Assembly: GCF_036898095.1 (NCBI RefSeq)
Contig: NC_090729.1
Span: 72,123,524-72,187,523 of the forward strand
DNA from: Palaemon carinicauda
Lineage: Eukaryota > Arthropoda > Malacostraca > Decapoda > Palaemonidae
Direction: 5' to 3'
Length of the DNA stretch: 64,000 bases
The position numbers were made by a program, and so were the translations under genes. The first letter of the stretch is position 1; each line of letters begins with the position of its first letter. The notes under the pieces were generated by a model. It was not told the origin of the DNA and did not search any database. It worked only from the letters and a program-made list of their open reading frames with translations. Positions 1 to 10,948 of this stretch are shown in pieces.

Positions 1-928
1 ACCTGCCACCGTGTTTGTTATATTTTGTAACTTTTCTATGTAGAGAGATGTCAGTGAGACAGTTAATCATAAATTTCTTAACGGGACACTAATCGAGATA
101 TTTTCAAGATAAAACATTTCCCGGTTGAATCCAGTATTCCCTAATGTATCATTTATTTGAGAACTGAAAAACGAATTGCAACCAAATAATAAACTTAGGT
201 TATGTGGATCAATCAATAATATTTAATTGAATGTCACCAAGACTTCCTAACTTATTTTCCTCCAACCAGCATGAATTCAATATTATTTTCAATTAATTTT
301 AGTTTCTTAAATGCAATATATTACTTAAATCTGGTTAAGGGATCGATTAATTTCTTTTTTGCTGACTCTGTGTCATCAATCGAGAAATAAAATTGTCATC
401 CTTCAATGGCTCAAAATTCATTGCGTTTATCTGTAATATCTTCAACATGCAAATAATGTGAATATATAACATAATTACTCATAATAAACTTCCTTCTATA
501 TATTCTACTTTTTAATTTTTCACAAGATAACTATAAGAAATGATACCGAGGAACAATAAAAAAATAGAGAAATAAAATCTCTACTTTGAAAAAGAGAACG
601 CCTCCAAAATCCTGTTTGTTGATGGTTGCGAAATGTCAACGCCAAAGATCGCACGTCGTAGCGAGTGTCGTTATGGCTGAACAGCTGATGGGTGCTCCTC
701 GATCGCATAATAATTTTCCTTTCCCGGGTCCTTTCCTCTTGTTTTGATATTGTTTGCCAAGTAGACTCTGGTGTGAACGTGGGAAGGAGCTGCTTACTAG
801 TAGAGTGAGTTTTGGATTTTTAATTTCTGTTTTAGGTAAGCATTATCGCCTATCGTCTGTACCGTAGAGCAGCTTGTAAGCAATATATTAGATTTGTTAG
901 TATATGCAAACTTTAGCCTTGTTCCAAT
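1..928. other. AT-rich flank without recognisable gene
   Basis: Low-complexity AT-rich DNA. The only open frame of note (about 60 codons on the minus strand near 520-708) has no recognisable motif or coding signature. I see no terminal repeats, RNA gene or promoter that I can support. Confidence 0.5.
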
Positions 929-1250
929 ATGAATTGCCTAGGTTAACATGGCCTGAATTTCCAAAGTTGACCTACTACTACTAGACTGACTAAGGGTAAC
1001 ATAGTCGAACTGACCAAGGTTGACTTATCTTGACTTGCCAAGGTCGACCAAGCCTGATTATTCAAGGTTAAGCCACCATATCCTTAATGACCAAGGTTAA
1101 CCTTGCCTGAAGGACCAATGCTGACATAGCCAAGGTTCACATAGCCTGAACAGTAAAGATTAACCTATCCTGAATGGCCAAGGTTGACTCAGCTTGATTG
1201 ACCAAGGTTAACCTAGCTGGAATGGCCAAGGTAACTCAACCTAGGATCCA
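929..1250. repeat. 24-bp degenerate minisatellite
   Basis: About thirteen imperfect tandem copies of a roughly 24-bp unit with consensus near GGTTAACCTAGCCTGAATGA followed by CCAA. The invariant core is CCAAGGTTNAC. Copies vary from about 15 to 29 bp through small indels, so the array is old. No coding potential is seen. Confidence 0.75.
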
Positions 1251-1851
1251 ATGTCCTTACCCAGTGCCCCACCTACTCATCTAAACTCACTGCACATACC
1301 GTGTCTAACTCTTCAAATGTAGTAATATCTCTGAAAGGCACACTGTTGAAAATTTGACATATTTTGGTTTCTTCACCAATGTATTTTGTTGCTGATAAAA
1401 TTCTAAACTATGCCTGTGTAATTTGGGTAAATATATGATACTTTAATTTCTAGCCAAATACTGGAACCATATATTTTTCCTACTCGCTATCTTGTGTTTT
1501 ATGCATTTATGAACATGATTATTGGGGCAAACCACCCGTTCATGAGTTTCTGGACCCCCTTATATATATAAAGACTACCTTTTTGGTTAATTTCTAGGAG
1601 AGGGCCGCATGAAGATATCAGTGATATTCAATTTATTTTTACTAAAATGTGTAGGAATGTATGTAAATAATGGTATACCAGTGAGATAATTTAGTGAAAA
1701 TCAATAATAGTCGAAAAATCGACGATCAAACTCACGCTACTCTTGTCTTCCAACCAGATTTTTCTAAGTCTGTTGTTATTGTTGACTGTGTCTTGTTTTT
1801 GCTCAAATGAGCCCTGTAACCACTATAATCCGCAGACAAACTAGTCCACTA
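1251..1851. other. Unannotated AT-rich interval
   Basis: Single-copy-looking AT-rich DNA with a short TATATATATAAAG stretch near 1561-1572. Nothing in it could be tied to a gene or a transposon. Confidence 0.4.
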
Positions 1852-1925
1852 TGAAGTCTTACACGTTTGGCCAATCACAGCGCCTATCCACTCTGACGTC
1901 ATACATGTTTGGCCAATCACAGCGC
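1852..1925 (+). promoter_or_regulatory. Duplicated CRE/CCAAT promoter-like module
   Basis: Two direct copies of a 32-bp unit start at 1852 and 1894, 42 bp apart. Each copy ends in GGCCAATCACAGCGC, a good CCAAT-box context. The second copy carries a perfect CRE/ATF palindrome TGACGTCA at 1894-1901; in the first copy it is decayed to TGAAGTCT. The pair lies 45-120 bp upstream of the ATG at 1970, a typical proximal-promoter distance. Promoter function is inferred from motif content and position only. Confidence 0.45.
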
Positions 1926-1969
1926 GACAATACATTATCTTACCCAGGCATTTCATTTCGTTCTTAGAC

Positions 1970-2134
1970 ATGGAGGCCATAGCAAGCATGTCATCTCATG
2001 TTGCACAAGAAGTTGAAATTCCATCTTCTTGTCCTGACTGTTTCCTAACTTACAATGAATTTGTTGTAACTTATTCGGGGATTATTGAAAAACTAGTGGA
2101 TTTTTGCCAGAGAGAATTTAATTTTACAAAATAA
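1970..2134 (+). CDS. Small ORF (54 aa) behind the CRE/CCAAT module, unknown function
   Basis: A 54-codon ATG-initiated frame follows the promoter-like duplication. It encodes an acidic protein with a CPDC motif near residues 21-24, reminiscent of half a zinc-binding knuckle. A second Cys pair (CPAC) lies just downstream in another frame, so the frame may be broken by an indel. A splice donor-like AAG/GTAAGC occurs at 2221/2222, which would fit a first coding exon of about 250 nt. I do not recognise the family. It could be a host first exon, a decayed transposon gene or chance. Confidence 0.3.
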   Translation: MEAIASMSSHVAQEVEIPSSCPDCFLTYNEFVVTYSGIIEKLVDFCQREFNFTK

Positions 2135-2326
2135 GAATTGCCCTGCATGTCAAGGAACCTTCCCAACGGCTTTACGTTTTTCTCAAAGCAACAGCACATC
2201 TTTATGAATCAACAGTTTAAGGTAAGCTTCATTAATTTATGGAGTATATTATAATGGTGATAGTATAACCATGTATACAGCAGTACCATCACTTTGGATT
2301 TGGTTTGATGGATGTGATAGGTAGTG

Positions 2327-2562
2327 TCCTTAAGGGGGGGTCGTAGGGGTGGGGGCTATCCCCCCCCCCCCAGTAGGGGTACAGGGCCCGTAGGCTAGAT
2401 TAGGTGGGTGTATTAGGTTCGGTGGTGCCCTGAAAATCAATGTGGCCTTAAGGGGGGGTCGCGGAGCCCCCCCCCTCCCCCCCGGTAGGCCTAGGTAGGG
2501 GTAGAACTCCTCCAAGGTAGGTTAGTTGGTTGTATTAGGTTCGGTAGTGCCCCGATAAATCA
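2327..2562. repeat. Tandem duplication of a G/C-run unit (about 115-120 bp)
   Basis: Two copies start at about 2327 and 2447. Each begins CCTTAAGGGGGGGTCG, carries C/G homopolymers and a GTAGGGGTA motif, and ends in GTATTAGGTTCGGTNGTGCC. The units have diverged in homopolymer length. There is no coding signal; the reverse-strand Pro/Gly-rich frame over it is a by-product of the C runs. Confidence 0.6.
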
Positions 2563-2792
2563 CTTTTCACCTCCTCCCCCACCCAAAAACCCCGCTTCCC
2601 ACTGGTGTCCCCCATAATTGTAGTAGTAGGTTTATGCTTACATTTTATGTGTAAGAGTTAAGTCTTAGTTTCTTTTTTATTCATTTCCTCATGTTTCTAT
2701 GCGATGTGCAACAATAATCTGGTTGTTTTTTGCCTTTTTTTGTCGTTAATACTTGAAAAACGGGTGCGGCCTTCTCCTAGACATTTACCCTA
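2563..2792. other. Non-coding interval before element A
   Basis: C-rich then T-rich DNA with no supported feature. The left end of element A is placed at about 2793 because TTTTTAAATATAAAACTTACC resembles the left ends of elements B, C and E. Confidence 0.4.
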
Positions 2793-3173
2793 TTTTTAAA
2801 TATAAAACTTACCCGCTGGTTATATAAGAATGGCTAAAGTCTCCTGACGCCCCGGCAGAAATTTCAGAATCTTGCGCAGCTATCGTAGATATGCCAGGTG
2901 TACACTAGCGCCCTCGCGGTACAACAGGTAATAGAACTATACCCACAGGCTTCAGATCTTTTTCTGCCGCCATAGCTGGCTCTCATATTAGAAATTCTCT
3001 CTCGCTTTATTACTCTGTTTGGACGTTATTTGGTGATGTACAACATTTTTTGAGTTTGGGCTATCGCTTAATTGGTTTCTGTTTCATTTAATCTTGAAAT
3101 CTTTTTGTTTGGGCTTATATTTATTAATTTAACCTTTGTTTTATGTTGTCGGTCTTTCTCTTAACTTTTCAAT

Positions 3174-5920
3174 ATGGCCGACCCCTCCCCTGTAATTCGT
3201 AAGTGTGTTAGTGAAGGGTATCGTACTCGACTCACTAAGGGTTCTATAGACCCACACAATGTTTGTATTAAATGTAAGGGAAAACCATGTTCTTTTGGAG
3301 ATCGGTGTAATGAATGTTTTTCATTAACAGAAAATGAATGGGTAACATATGAACGTTATGTTAAGAGATTAGAGAGGGACAAGGTTAGGCGTAGTTCTTC
3401 ACACTGTTGATTTAACCTCGCCTAATGTAAGTGATCCTATTCCTTCCTCCGTAGTGGTAGATCAGCAACCGAAGGAACCTTCTTTGAAGGACATGTTTAC
3501 CGCTATTCAGGCTCTCAGTGAAACAGTTGAGTCTATAGCGGCGGATAGAATTCAAATTTTTTCCGAAATCAAGGTACTGAAAAATCGTGACTCTGAAGGA
3601 AATGTGAGAAGTGTTTCGAATGTGTTCAGTGTTGTGGAGGGTGAGTCTGCCCGATCTTGTCGTTCGTCCAGTCTACGACCTCTTTCGAGCTCCCGAACCC
3701 ATAAGAGAAGTAATGTCGGACGGCAAAAGGGAACGAGAAGCTTCATCAGTCGTGCAGACGTCCCCTCGAACGTTCCTGCTGCCGTAGCACAGGTCGTTCA
3801 CCCTCATCGTAGGAAAGATGAGGTTGGTACGTTATCACCGTCCTCCGATGAAGGTTCCGGTAGTGAAACCTAGCGTCACGTGTCCAGACCGCTCAAAAGA
3901 TCGCACGCCGTTGTTCAGCGTCAAGAATCGCCTGCACGAACAGGCTGTAGTACTTGGGATACGCCTGAGTGTTTCCTTTCTCCCGACGCTTGCACGCCTG
4001 CGAAATGCTCAGACCACGGTGTACGAGTCGATGTGTTACCGATTCAGAGTTTGTGCCTGTTGCTGATGTTACTATTCATGCTCCGCCGCTTCCTTCAGAC
4101 TGACTTTCGTCACCCGAAAAGCGTGGTGATAGTGATATTGATATCCCTTTAGAAAAAGAGTCCAATGTATTACAGACTAACGATCCTAAGTGGTCTATGC
4201 TTTTGGACATGAAACAACAGCTTTCGTCGTTCATGCAGTCTTATCAACCTGCGGTTGGCAGTGTGGTTGGGCGTCAGATGTCAGACCAGTTGTCGCACAG
4301 GCAGCCTGTTGTCTCTAGTGCTGACGTGTTATCGCACAGACGGTCTCCCATTCGCAGTGTTCAATAGCAGGTTGATTTAGATGAGTCACGTCAGAGAGTT
4401 GTTGCCAAACAGAAGTCGACTTATGAACGCGACGAGGAACGGCGGCGTCGACAAGTGGACGCAATGCGTTACCGTGACAACTCTCAGCAGTCGACTCATG
4501 ACGCGAATAAGCGTCAGCGTCAACAGCAAGGGACGACCATCACCAGTCTACTCATGACGGCATAGAGCATCGGCGTCAACAGCAAGTGGACGCTAGGTGT
4601 CCACACAGCGGCACTCGGCAGTTGACTCCGGACACAGAGCGTTGGTCCATTCAACAGCAAGCGGACGTTAGGCGTCCACGTGACGACACTCGTCAGTTGA
4701 CCATTGACGTCGAGTGTCAACCCATCCATGGCGTCACACACTAGTCAACCTCGACCTCTCTGCTTCAGTTGGAGACTGTTCCCCAAACTAAAGGCGATTT
4801 TATTCGTAAATCTAGTGGACGTCAAATAGAAACAGTTATTGATCATGGCAAGCGGCCTCATTCATACGTTGATCCTTCGGTTCAGGCTGCAGCAGCTGCT
4901 GCACTGCCAGTAGATGAACTTGAAGAGAATTCTGACATGGATGAACCATTAGAAGCCGTTTCTGAGGAAGAAGAAGACAAACATTATCAGCATTCTGTTG
5001 ATCTTAGGAAATTGATGTTAATTTTCAGACCTTTTTCCTGAACATTTTACCCCTGTGGCTCCTTGTTCTCCTCCATCAGAATTTATCTTAGGGAAGGCAA
5101 CGAAAGTGCCTATTTATACTAAGATGGTTCTCTCACGCTCTTCTAAACGAGCCTTGAAGTTAATGGGTTCCTGGATGGACTCAAAGAGGACTATTGGCAA
5201 AACGGCCTTTGCTTTTCCGCCCGCAAGATTGACTTCTAAATCCAGTGTTTGGTACGAGACTGGTGAAGTGCTGGGCTTGGGATTTCCTACTTCTGCCCAG
5301 GGGGATTTCTCGAGTTTGGTAGATTCTTCTCGTCGTCTGGCCTTAAGAAAAACAAAGGTATGGTGGTCAATGGCAGAGTTTTACCATTTACTTAGGGTCT
5401 ATTCAGGGCCTTTGAAGTTCTAAATTATCTAAACTGGTCATTGTGAGCCTTGAGAAAGAGGGTCTCCGAAATGAAAGGCACAGATACTAGTGGCCTTGTT
5501 CATTTGATGTCCTGCATGGACAAAGGTGTGAGGGATGGCTCTAACGAGTTAGCTGCTCTGTTCACAGCTGGAGTAATTAATAAGAGGGCTACTATGTGTT
5601 CCTTTCTCTCGGTGGGAGTTTCTCCTTACCAGAAATCGGAGCTTCTATTCGCTCCTTTGTCAGCTACTTTATTTCCGCAAGAGTTGGTAGGGGAAGTTGC
5701 CACTGCTCTCACCCAGAAGGCCACTCATGACTTGGTGGCCAATACAGCCAGGAAAGTTCTACTGTGTGCCTTTTCATCTCGTAAACCTAAGGAAAGTTCT
5801 TCTGGGGTACGACCTTCTCAGTCCTTTCGTGGTAAACCTACCGGAAGGGGTTCTTTCAAACCAGACGGGAGAAAACCTAGGAGGAGAGGAACCAAGACCG
5901 GCCGAGGTAGACAGCAGTAG
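3174..5920 (+). pseudogene. Gag-like ORF of element A (broken)
   Basis: The frame opens with ATG and MADPSPVIRKC. Its N-terminal Cys motif C-x2-C-x4-C-x5-C-x2-C lies at about residues 31-48 and is shared with B and, in part, F, so it is probably zinc-binding. It is followed by a basic helix (YVKRLERDKVRR). The frame breaks at 3410. The second segment (3454-3873) is Ser/Arg-rich. 3880-4750 is a decayed repeat-rich linker with many GTC/GAC units. The conserved core (5055-5905) includes KTAFAFPPARL, WYETGEVLGLG, a WWSMAEF segment and MSCMDKGVRDGSNELAALF, then an R/G-rich tail ending GRGRQQ at a TAG. Gag function is inferred from position and the basic tail; no canonical CCHC knuckle is visible. 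Confidence 0.7.
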
Positions 5921-5949
5921 GTGCCAGGCTGAATTACTTCTGGAAGGCC

Positions 5950-7929
5950 TGGGAGAGGAATGGAGCGGACCCCTGGTCCGTCCAAGTGTTAAAAGAGGGT
6001 TACAAGATTCCATTCCTATCAATTCCTCCACTAGTCACATATCCGGTGGATCTTTCGCCCAAATACAGGGAGGGACCGAAGAAGCAAGCCATACAACTCC
6101 AGATGTCTCTATTACTAGAGAAACGAGCAATAGAGGAAGTGCAAGATGTAACATCTCCGGGGTTTTACAACCGACTCTTCTTAGTTCCCAAGAGTTTGGG
6201 GGAATGGAGACCGGTTCTGGACGTAAGTGTTCTAAATGGTTACGTCCAGAACACGATGTTTATGATGGAGACTCAGAAGACGGTTCTGGCGGCGGTAAGG
6301 AAGGGCGATTGGATGGTATCATTAGAAAGACGCCTATTTCCATATTCCAATACATCCCAGCTGCAGATGTTATCTGAGATTCATGGACGGAAACAAGGTC
6401 TTCCAATTCAGAGCTCTATGTTTCGGTCTCAGCACGGCTCCTCTATTATTCACCACGATCATGCTGAATGTAGCAAGCATGCTGCATTTGAGAAGAATCA
6501 GGGCCTCCCTGTACGTGGACGATTGGCTGATAAGAGCCTCCTCAGCTGATTGCTGTTTGAAGGACTTGAGAATGACACTGGAATTAACCAAGGAACTGGG
6601 CCTCCTAATGAGTTCGAAAAAATCGCAACTGACTCCATCCCAGGAGATTCTTTATTTGTGGATGGAGATTCGCAGTCGGAGTTTTCGGGCTTTTCCGTCG
6701 CCTGTGAGGATACAATCAGCTCTCCAAAAAATCCAAGCTTTTTTGAAGAAGGACCTCAGTTCCGTAAGGGAATGGATGAGCCTTCTGGGGACAGGGACAC
6801 TCTCATCATTAGAGAAGTTCGTGACTCTAGGGAGGTTACATTTATGCCCTCTTCAGTTTCATCTCAATCGACATTGGAAAGCGTTCCCATCACGGACTCC
6901 ATAAAGTCACATCTTCAGTGGTGGAACAGCGAGCACAGACTGAAGGAAGGCTTGTCTTTACATCAGAAGATCCCAGACCTTGTGTTGTGTTCCGACGCCT
7001 TAAACTTGGGGTGGGGGGCAACACTGGGGAAGAAGGAGCTCTTGGGAACGTGGACAGTGGAGCAAACAGCTCTCCACATAAATCAAAAGGAACTTCTGGC
7101 AATACATCTGGCCCTCAAAGGATTCAAAAAGCATATCCGGGGCAAAGTAGTCCAAATCAATGCGGACAGCACTACAGCTCTGGCCTATATAACAAAGCAA
7201 GGCAGGACCCACTCATGGACTCTGTATGAGATAGCAAGACCTCTTCTTATATGGGCAGAGGAAAGGAAAGTGACACTTTTAACTCTGTTTATTCAAGGGG
7301 TCAACAGTGTGAGTACAGACAGACTCAGCAGGAGGGGTCAGATTCTCCCCACAGAGTGGATATTACACCAAGACATCTGCAAAAGTCTGTGACAGTTATG
7401 GGGTCGTCCTCTCGTAGATCTCTTTGCAACCGCAAAGACAAAGAGACTGGAGTGTTACTGCTCTCCGGTACTGGATCCCGAAGCCATTCACATAGACGCT
7501 TTCCTAATGAATTGGTCACACATGGAGGTCTATGCATTCCCTCCATTCAAGATCCTTTACAAGGTGATACAGAAGTTCGGATCCCACGAGGAAACCAGGA
7601 TGACACTGATAGTTCCGTTCTGGCCGTCAAGGAGCTGGTTTCCAGAGGTACTGGAATGGATGGTAGATTTCCCGAGAAGCCTTCCCTTAGGACCAGATCT
7701 TCTCAGACAACCTCACTTGGCTCGAAACCACCTAAACCTCCGAGCTCTACTTCTGACTGCCTTCAGACTATCGAAAAACTCGTTAGAGCTAGAGGTTTTT
7801 CGAAGAAGGCAGCCAAAGCTATTGCGAGAGCAAGGAGGTCTTCCACCATCAGGGTGTATCAGTCCAGGTGGGAGTTGTTCAGAGAATGGTGTAGGGCTAA
7901 CGCGATTTCTTCATCCAGTACCTCTCTAA
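5950..7929 (+). pseudogene. Pol of element A: RT, RNase H and MT-like domain (frameshifted)
   Basis: The RT fingers/palm start at LKEGYKIPFL (5986) and run through FYNRLFLVPKS and WRPVLDVS. The frame shifts near 6330, and the catalytic YVDDW is at about 6519-6533 in the next frame. A further shift leads to RNase H, with SDALNLGWGATLG, KELLAIHLAL, NADSTTALAY and STDRLSRRG supplying the D-E-D-D positions. A TGA at 7390-7392 precedes the methyltransferase-like domain (VDLFAT ... VYAFPPF, about 7400-7700), which ends in the conserved LLRQPH...FRLSK stretch. At least three lesions make it non-functional. Confidence 0.85.
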
Positions 7930-8805
7930 CTCAGATAGCAGATTTCTTCCTAGACCTCAGAAATAAACAACTTCTCGTCCTCTTCAATCAAAGGTTACAG
8001 AAGTATGTTGGCTACGGTTTTTAGGCACAGGAACTTAGACCTCTCCAATAATAAGGATCTGCAAGACCTGCTTATGTCTTTTGATACCACCAAGAAAAGA
8101 CAATCAACGTCTATTGCCTGGAATTTGGATGTGGTGCTTAAATTCCTCATGAGTGACAGATTTGAGCCTTTACACTAGGCTTCTTTTAAGGATCTAACCT
8201 TGAAGACTTTGTTTCTGGTTAGTCTAGCCACTGCTAAAAGAGTAAGTGAAGTTCACGCTTTAAGCAGGACCCTTTGGTTTTCGGGATGGAAAAGCCATTT
8301 GTTCCTTACAACTAGCGTTTTTGGCAAATAGTGAGAATCCTACCCGCCCATGGCCCAAATCCTTCGAGACCCCTAATCTTTATGATGTGTGGGAGACGAG
8401 TTGGAGAAGGTGCTCTGTCCGGTAAGAGTATTACGGCTATATGTGGACAGAACTAAGAGTCTGAGAGGCGACTCAGACGCTCTGTGGTGTGCAGTGCGAA
8501 AACCCTTACTGCCCATGTCAAAGAATGCCTTATCCTTTTTCATTAGACTGTTAATTCGAGAAGCTCACGCCCATTGTAATGAGGCGGATCAGAGGTTTCT
8601 CAAAGTGAAAACACATGAAGTCAGAGCGGTAGCGACTTCAGTGGCTTTTAAACAGAACTGTTCTCTGCAAAGTTTGATGGATACGACCTTTTGGAGGAGT
8701 AAGTCCGTATTCGCATCTCATTATTTGAAACATGTTCAGACTCTCTATGAGGACTGTTATACGCTGGGTCCATTCGTGGCAGCAAATGCGATAGTAGGTG
8801 AGTGA
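7740..8805 (+). pseudogene. Tyrosine recombinase of element A (broken)
   Basis: The N-terminal core-binding region (SDCLQTIEKLVRARGFS, YQSRWELF) overlaps the 3' end of pol, one frame behind it. The frame is lost near 7990-8390, with a TAG at about 8177. It recovers at 8389 as GDELEKVLCPVRVLRLY and carries the C-terminal catalytic residues HEVR, WRSKS and HYLK (Tyr nucleophile) in 8389-8805. The first catalytic Arg is preserved in the broken part (AKRVSEVHAL). Closest to the C and E recombinases. Confidence 0.8.
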
Positions 8806-8963
8806 TCTACCACTACGTTCCCATTTTCCTAATACAGTACCCCTTTTCTTTCTCTTGGAACTCGTAAAGTTATGGTTGTATGTGGAGATTGGTCGTCGAT
8901 CTTCCGCAATCTTTTGTTTGGTCAGGTGGTCAATTTGTTCCTAGAGTGCGCCCGGAACAAGGG

Positions 8964-9387
8964 TTTGTTCCGTAACTGAAATACAAACCACGCTATTTAC
9001 ATAGGGTAATTACTTCGGCGTAGCCGAATGACGAGCCATAAGAATTTTAACGAGGGTTTACTACCCCACCACTAGTTAGCGGGGGATAGAGAGGGGTAGT
9101 TTGCTTACCCCCCCCCTCACACACTAGTGAGTGTTTCACTTTGCTTTTGGCTCGGGAAGCGATCAGACGTGTCTGCTCTCTCCCTCTCTTGACTGCCTTT
9201 AATCTGTTTTTGCTTTCTCTTTTCTACAGAGTGTGTTTGAAGTTGGCCTCTATTATTTTGATATGCGTACGTGTCCTGGATTACCTGGCCGCCCTTGTGG
9301 GACCTTTATGTCGGCCATCGACACTGATCCCCACACCTTATGTCCTCACTGTAGGGGCCAACGGTGTGATAGCGGTAACGTATGTTT
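8964..9387 (+). mobile_element. DIRS element F, left end and start of gag
   Basis: The left end TTTGTTCCGTAACTGAAATAC at 8964 is defined by F's own internal complementary region at about 35445 (reverse complement of both ends joined at AAA). The left terminal repeat contains a C-rich tract (9104-9118) and an ACTAGTTAGCGGGG motif. A splice-acceptor-like pyrimidine tract ending CTACAG at 9229 precedes a short gag segment. That segment holds C-x2-C-x4-C-x5-C (CPHC...CDSGNVC, about 9335-9381) and is cut at 9385 by element D. F resumes at 30930. Confidence 0.7.
9230..9384 (+). pseudogene. F gag N-terminal fragment with Cys motif
   Basis: The fragment reads CGTFMSAIDTDPHTLCPHCR and then GQRCDSGNVC. 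The DPHTxCxxCxGxxC core is shared with the gag N-termini of A and B, identifying it as the first gag exon or segment of a different DIRS family. Element D interrupts it immediately after the fourth Cys. No start codon is assigned. Confidence 0.6.
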
Positions 9388-10205
9388 GTTCCGTAACCGA
9401 AATACAAACCACGCTATTTACATAGGGTTTACTTTCGGCGTAGCTGAAATGACGAGCCATTAGATTTTAACGAGGGTGTATTACCCCCGCGCTAGTTAGC
9501 AGGGGGGTAGGGGAGTGGTAGCTAGCTACCCTTCCCCCTCACACACCGGTGAACTGCTTCACTTCACTTTTGGCTCGGACAATGAACAGACGTCTCTGTC
9601 CCGTCCTCACATGGCAGCCATTAATGCTTTGTCTTACTAATTACTTACTTTTCTTATACTTAATATACATGTATACTTTCTTATGTTTATGTATATATTT
9701 GAGTATAGAAATACAGTAAGTTTCCTTTTCAGTGTGAGTGCTGTGTGTGTGTGTAGGAAGTCCACTCATTGTACGACAACTTCTCCGTGTGGTCTCAGGC
9801 CACTACCGGTAACTTTTCATGGGTCGCAATCTCTCCCTTGGTTCTTCGGTTTCCCTTCGGCGGGCACCGTGGGGAATCGTCATCGCTGGACTCTACGTAC
9901 TATTAGGTTTCTCCGCTGTTCCTCCTTTCCTACGGGGAACTTGGTCTATCAGCGTGGGGAACTTGGGAGTTTTGTTTGACTACGGTCTCTCTCTCTCTCC
10001 TTGAGTTCGTTCACCCTTTTTATTATTATTATGTATTATGGTAGCTTCCTTCCCGTTGCGGGTTGATTTGCTTCCGTTTATTTTGTCTTAATTATTTTTT
10101 ATTTAATCTAATTGCATTTGTTAACTTTTCAGCCTCTGTGTAGAACGCTTCCCTTCGGGGTTCATTCGTTCTTACGATTAGTAACATTCTTAGTTGAATT
10201 ACATG
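9385..10205 (+). mobile_element. DIRS element D, 5' part
   Basis: The left terminal repeat (9385 to about 9600) starts TTTGTTCCGTAACCGAAAT and is a diverged copy of F's left repeat. It is followed by a CACACACCGGTGAACTGC stretch and a T-rich leader ending in TTCCTTTTCAG at 9732, another acceptor-like site. 9733-10003 is an open stretch that may be gag linker; no Cys motif is visible. The element is then joined to element B at 10206. Its central part (gag core, RT, RNase H) is absent from the window. Confidence 0.6.
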
Positions 10206-10948
10206 TTTTATGAATAGAACTTACCTGGCAGTTATATATACATAGCTAATAATCTCTACTTTCGGTAGAATTTTTCTAAACGCGGCAACCGCCTTGTGGT
10301 GGTTGGGTGGTTACACCCGTTAAAGGGTGGTACGAGGAATCATTCCCGTTTTCTGTTCTTCAATTCATCTCTGCCAGGCGGATCGCTAACACGTTGGTCC
10401 GTCATTAAGAGTTTTTCTTCGCTTCCCCTGTTTTTGCTGTTCCAGTCTGCTATTTGGTGAAGTACACTGATTTGGGGTTTTGGCAACCGTGATTTTGTTA
10501 TTTCTTTGCTTTTTTGCTGTTATCATTATGAGTGAAAAAAGTCATTTCCGTGTCTGTGCGAATGAAGAATGTAAGGTGAGACTACCAAAAATGGCGGTAG
10601 ACCCTCACACCGTGTGTTTGAATTGTAGGGGTTTTGAATGTGCCCTTAATAATAGGTGCGGGGAATGTAAAGTTTTGGATGAAAAGGATTGGTTGATTAT
10701 GAAGCACTATGTGCGTAAACTAGAGCTCGGTAGAGTTAGGAGAGCTTCTAGGTCTAAATCTAAGTCTGTTAGTGGAAAGGAAGACGAACTTAGTGTAGAT
10801 TTATCTTTTCAACCTATAATTTATTCCTCTTTGGAAGTTGATCCTTCCCTTAGAGTTAGTAACTCCTGCCCCTCCTACAGGATCCGTATCTGCGGATGAC
10901 CCTCGGTACGCTAGTTTGGCTGCCGAGTTGAAGGCCATTAAAGAACAA
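10206..10948 (+). mobile_element. DIRS element B, left terminal repeat and gag start
   Basis: The left end TTTTATGAATAGAACTTACC at 10206 is defined by B's internal complementary region at about 22060-22130. The terminal repeat runs to about 10385 and is matched in inverted orientation by 22193-22268. The gag start lies at 10528. The element is interrupted by C at a TTT in the gag codon string KEQF/EAF and resumes at 16550. Confidence 0.85.
10528..10948 (+). pseudogene. B gag N-terminal part
   Basis: The first ATG in context is at 10528 (MSEKSHFRVC). The Cys motif CLNC...CALNNRCGEC has the C-x2-C-x4-C-x5-C-x2-C spacing found in A, followed by a basic helix KLELGRVRRASRSKSKS. A 1-nt shift near 10850 moves the frame. 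The second frame then runs to KAIKEQ at 10946, where element C intrudes, and continues as FEAFKVKN at 16550 in the same frame. Because reading resumes seamlessly, the insertion duplicated or lost nothing beyond the shared T run. Confidence 0.75.

Larger units (their letters stand above)
2793..8963 (+). mobile_element. DIRS-type YR retrotransposon A (degraded, 3' end lost)
   Basis: The order is left terminal region (2793 to about 3050), gag (3174-5920), pol with RT/RNase H/MT-like domains (about 5950-7929), YR (about 7740-8805) and a 3' non-coding stretch cut at 8963 by element F. The terminal region has the family layout seen in C and E: TTTTTAAAT...CTTACCCG, then an AGCGCC-containing motif, then TTTGGTGATGTAC before gag. 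The matching right terminal repeat is not found. Multiple frameshifts and stops make it a fossil. DIRS elements replicate by reverse transcription and integrate as circles with a tyrosine recombinase, leaving no target duplication. Confidence 0.85.

Noticed and set aside
520..708. 62-codon minus-strand frame
   Set aside because: No recognisable motif, weak start context, AT-rich surroundings.
2793..8963. LTR retrotransposon (Gypsy/Copia) or LINE
   Set aside because: No protease, no DDE integrase or endonuclease; a tyrosine recombinase and inverted terminal repeats with an internal complementary region are present instead.
8964..9560. Simple tandem duplication of the block at 8964 and 9385
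   Set aside because: Each copy has a matching right end (35768 and 30929) and its own complementary region, so they are left ends of two elements, one inside the other.
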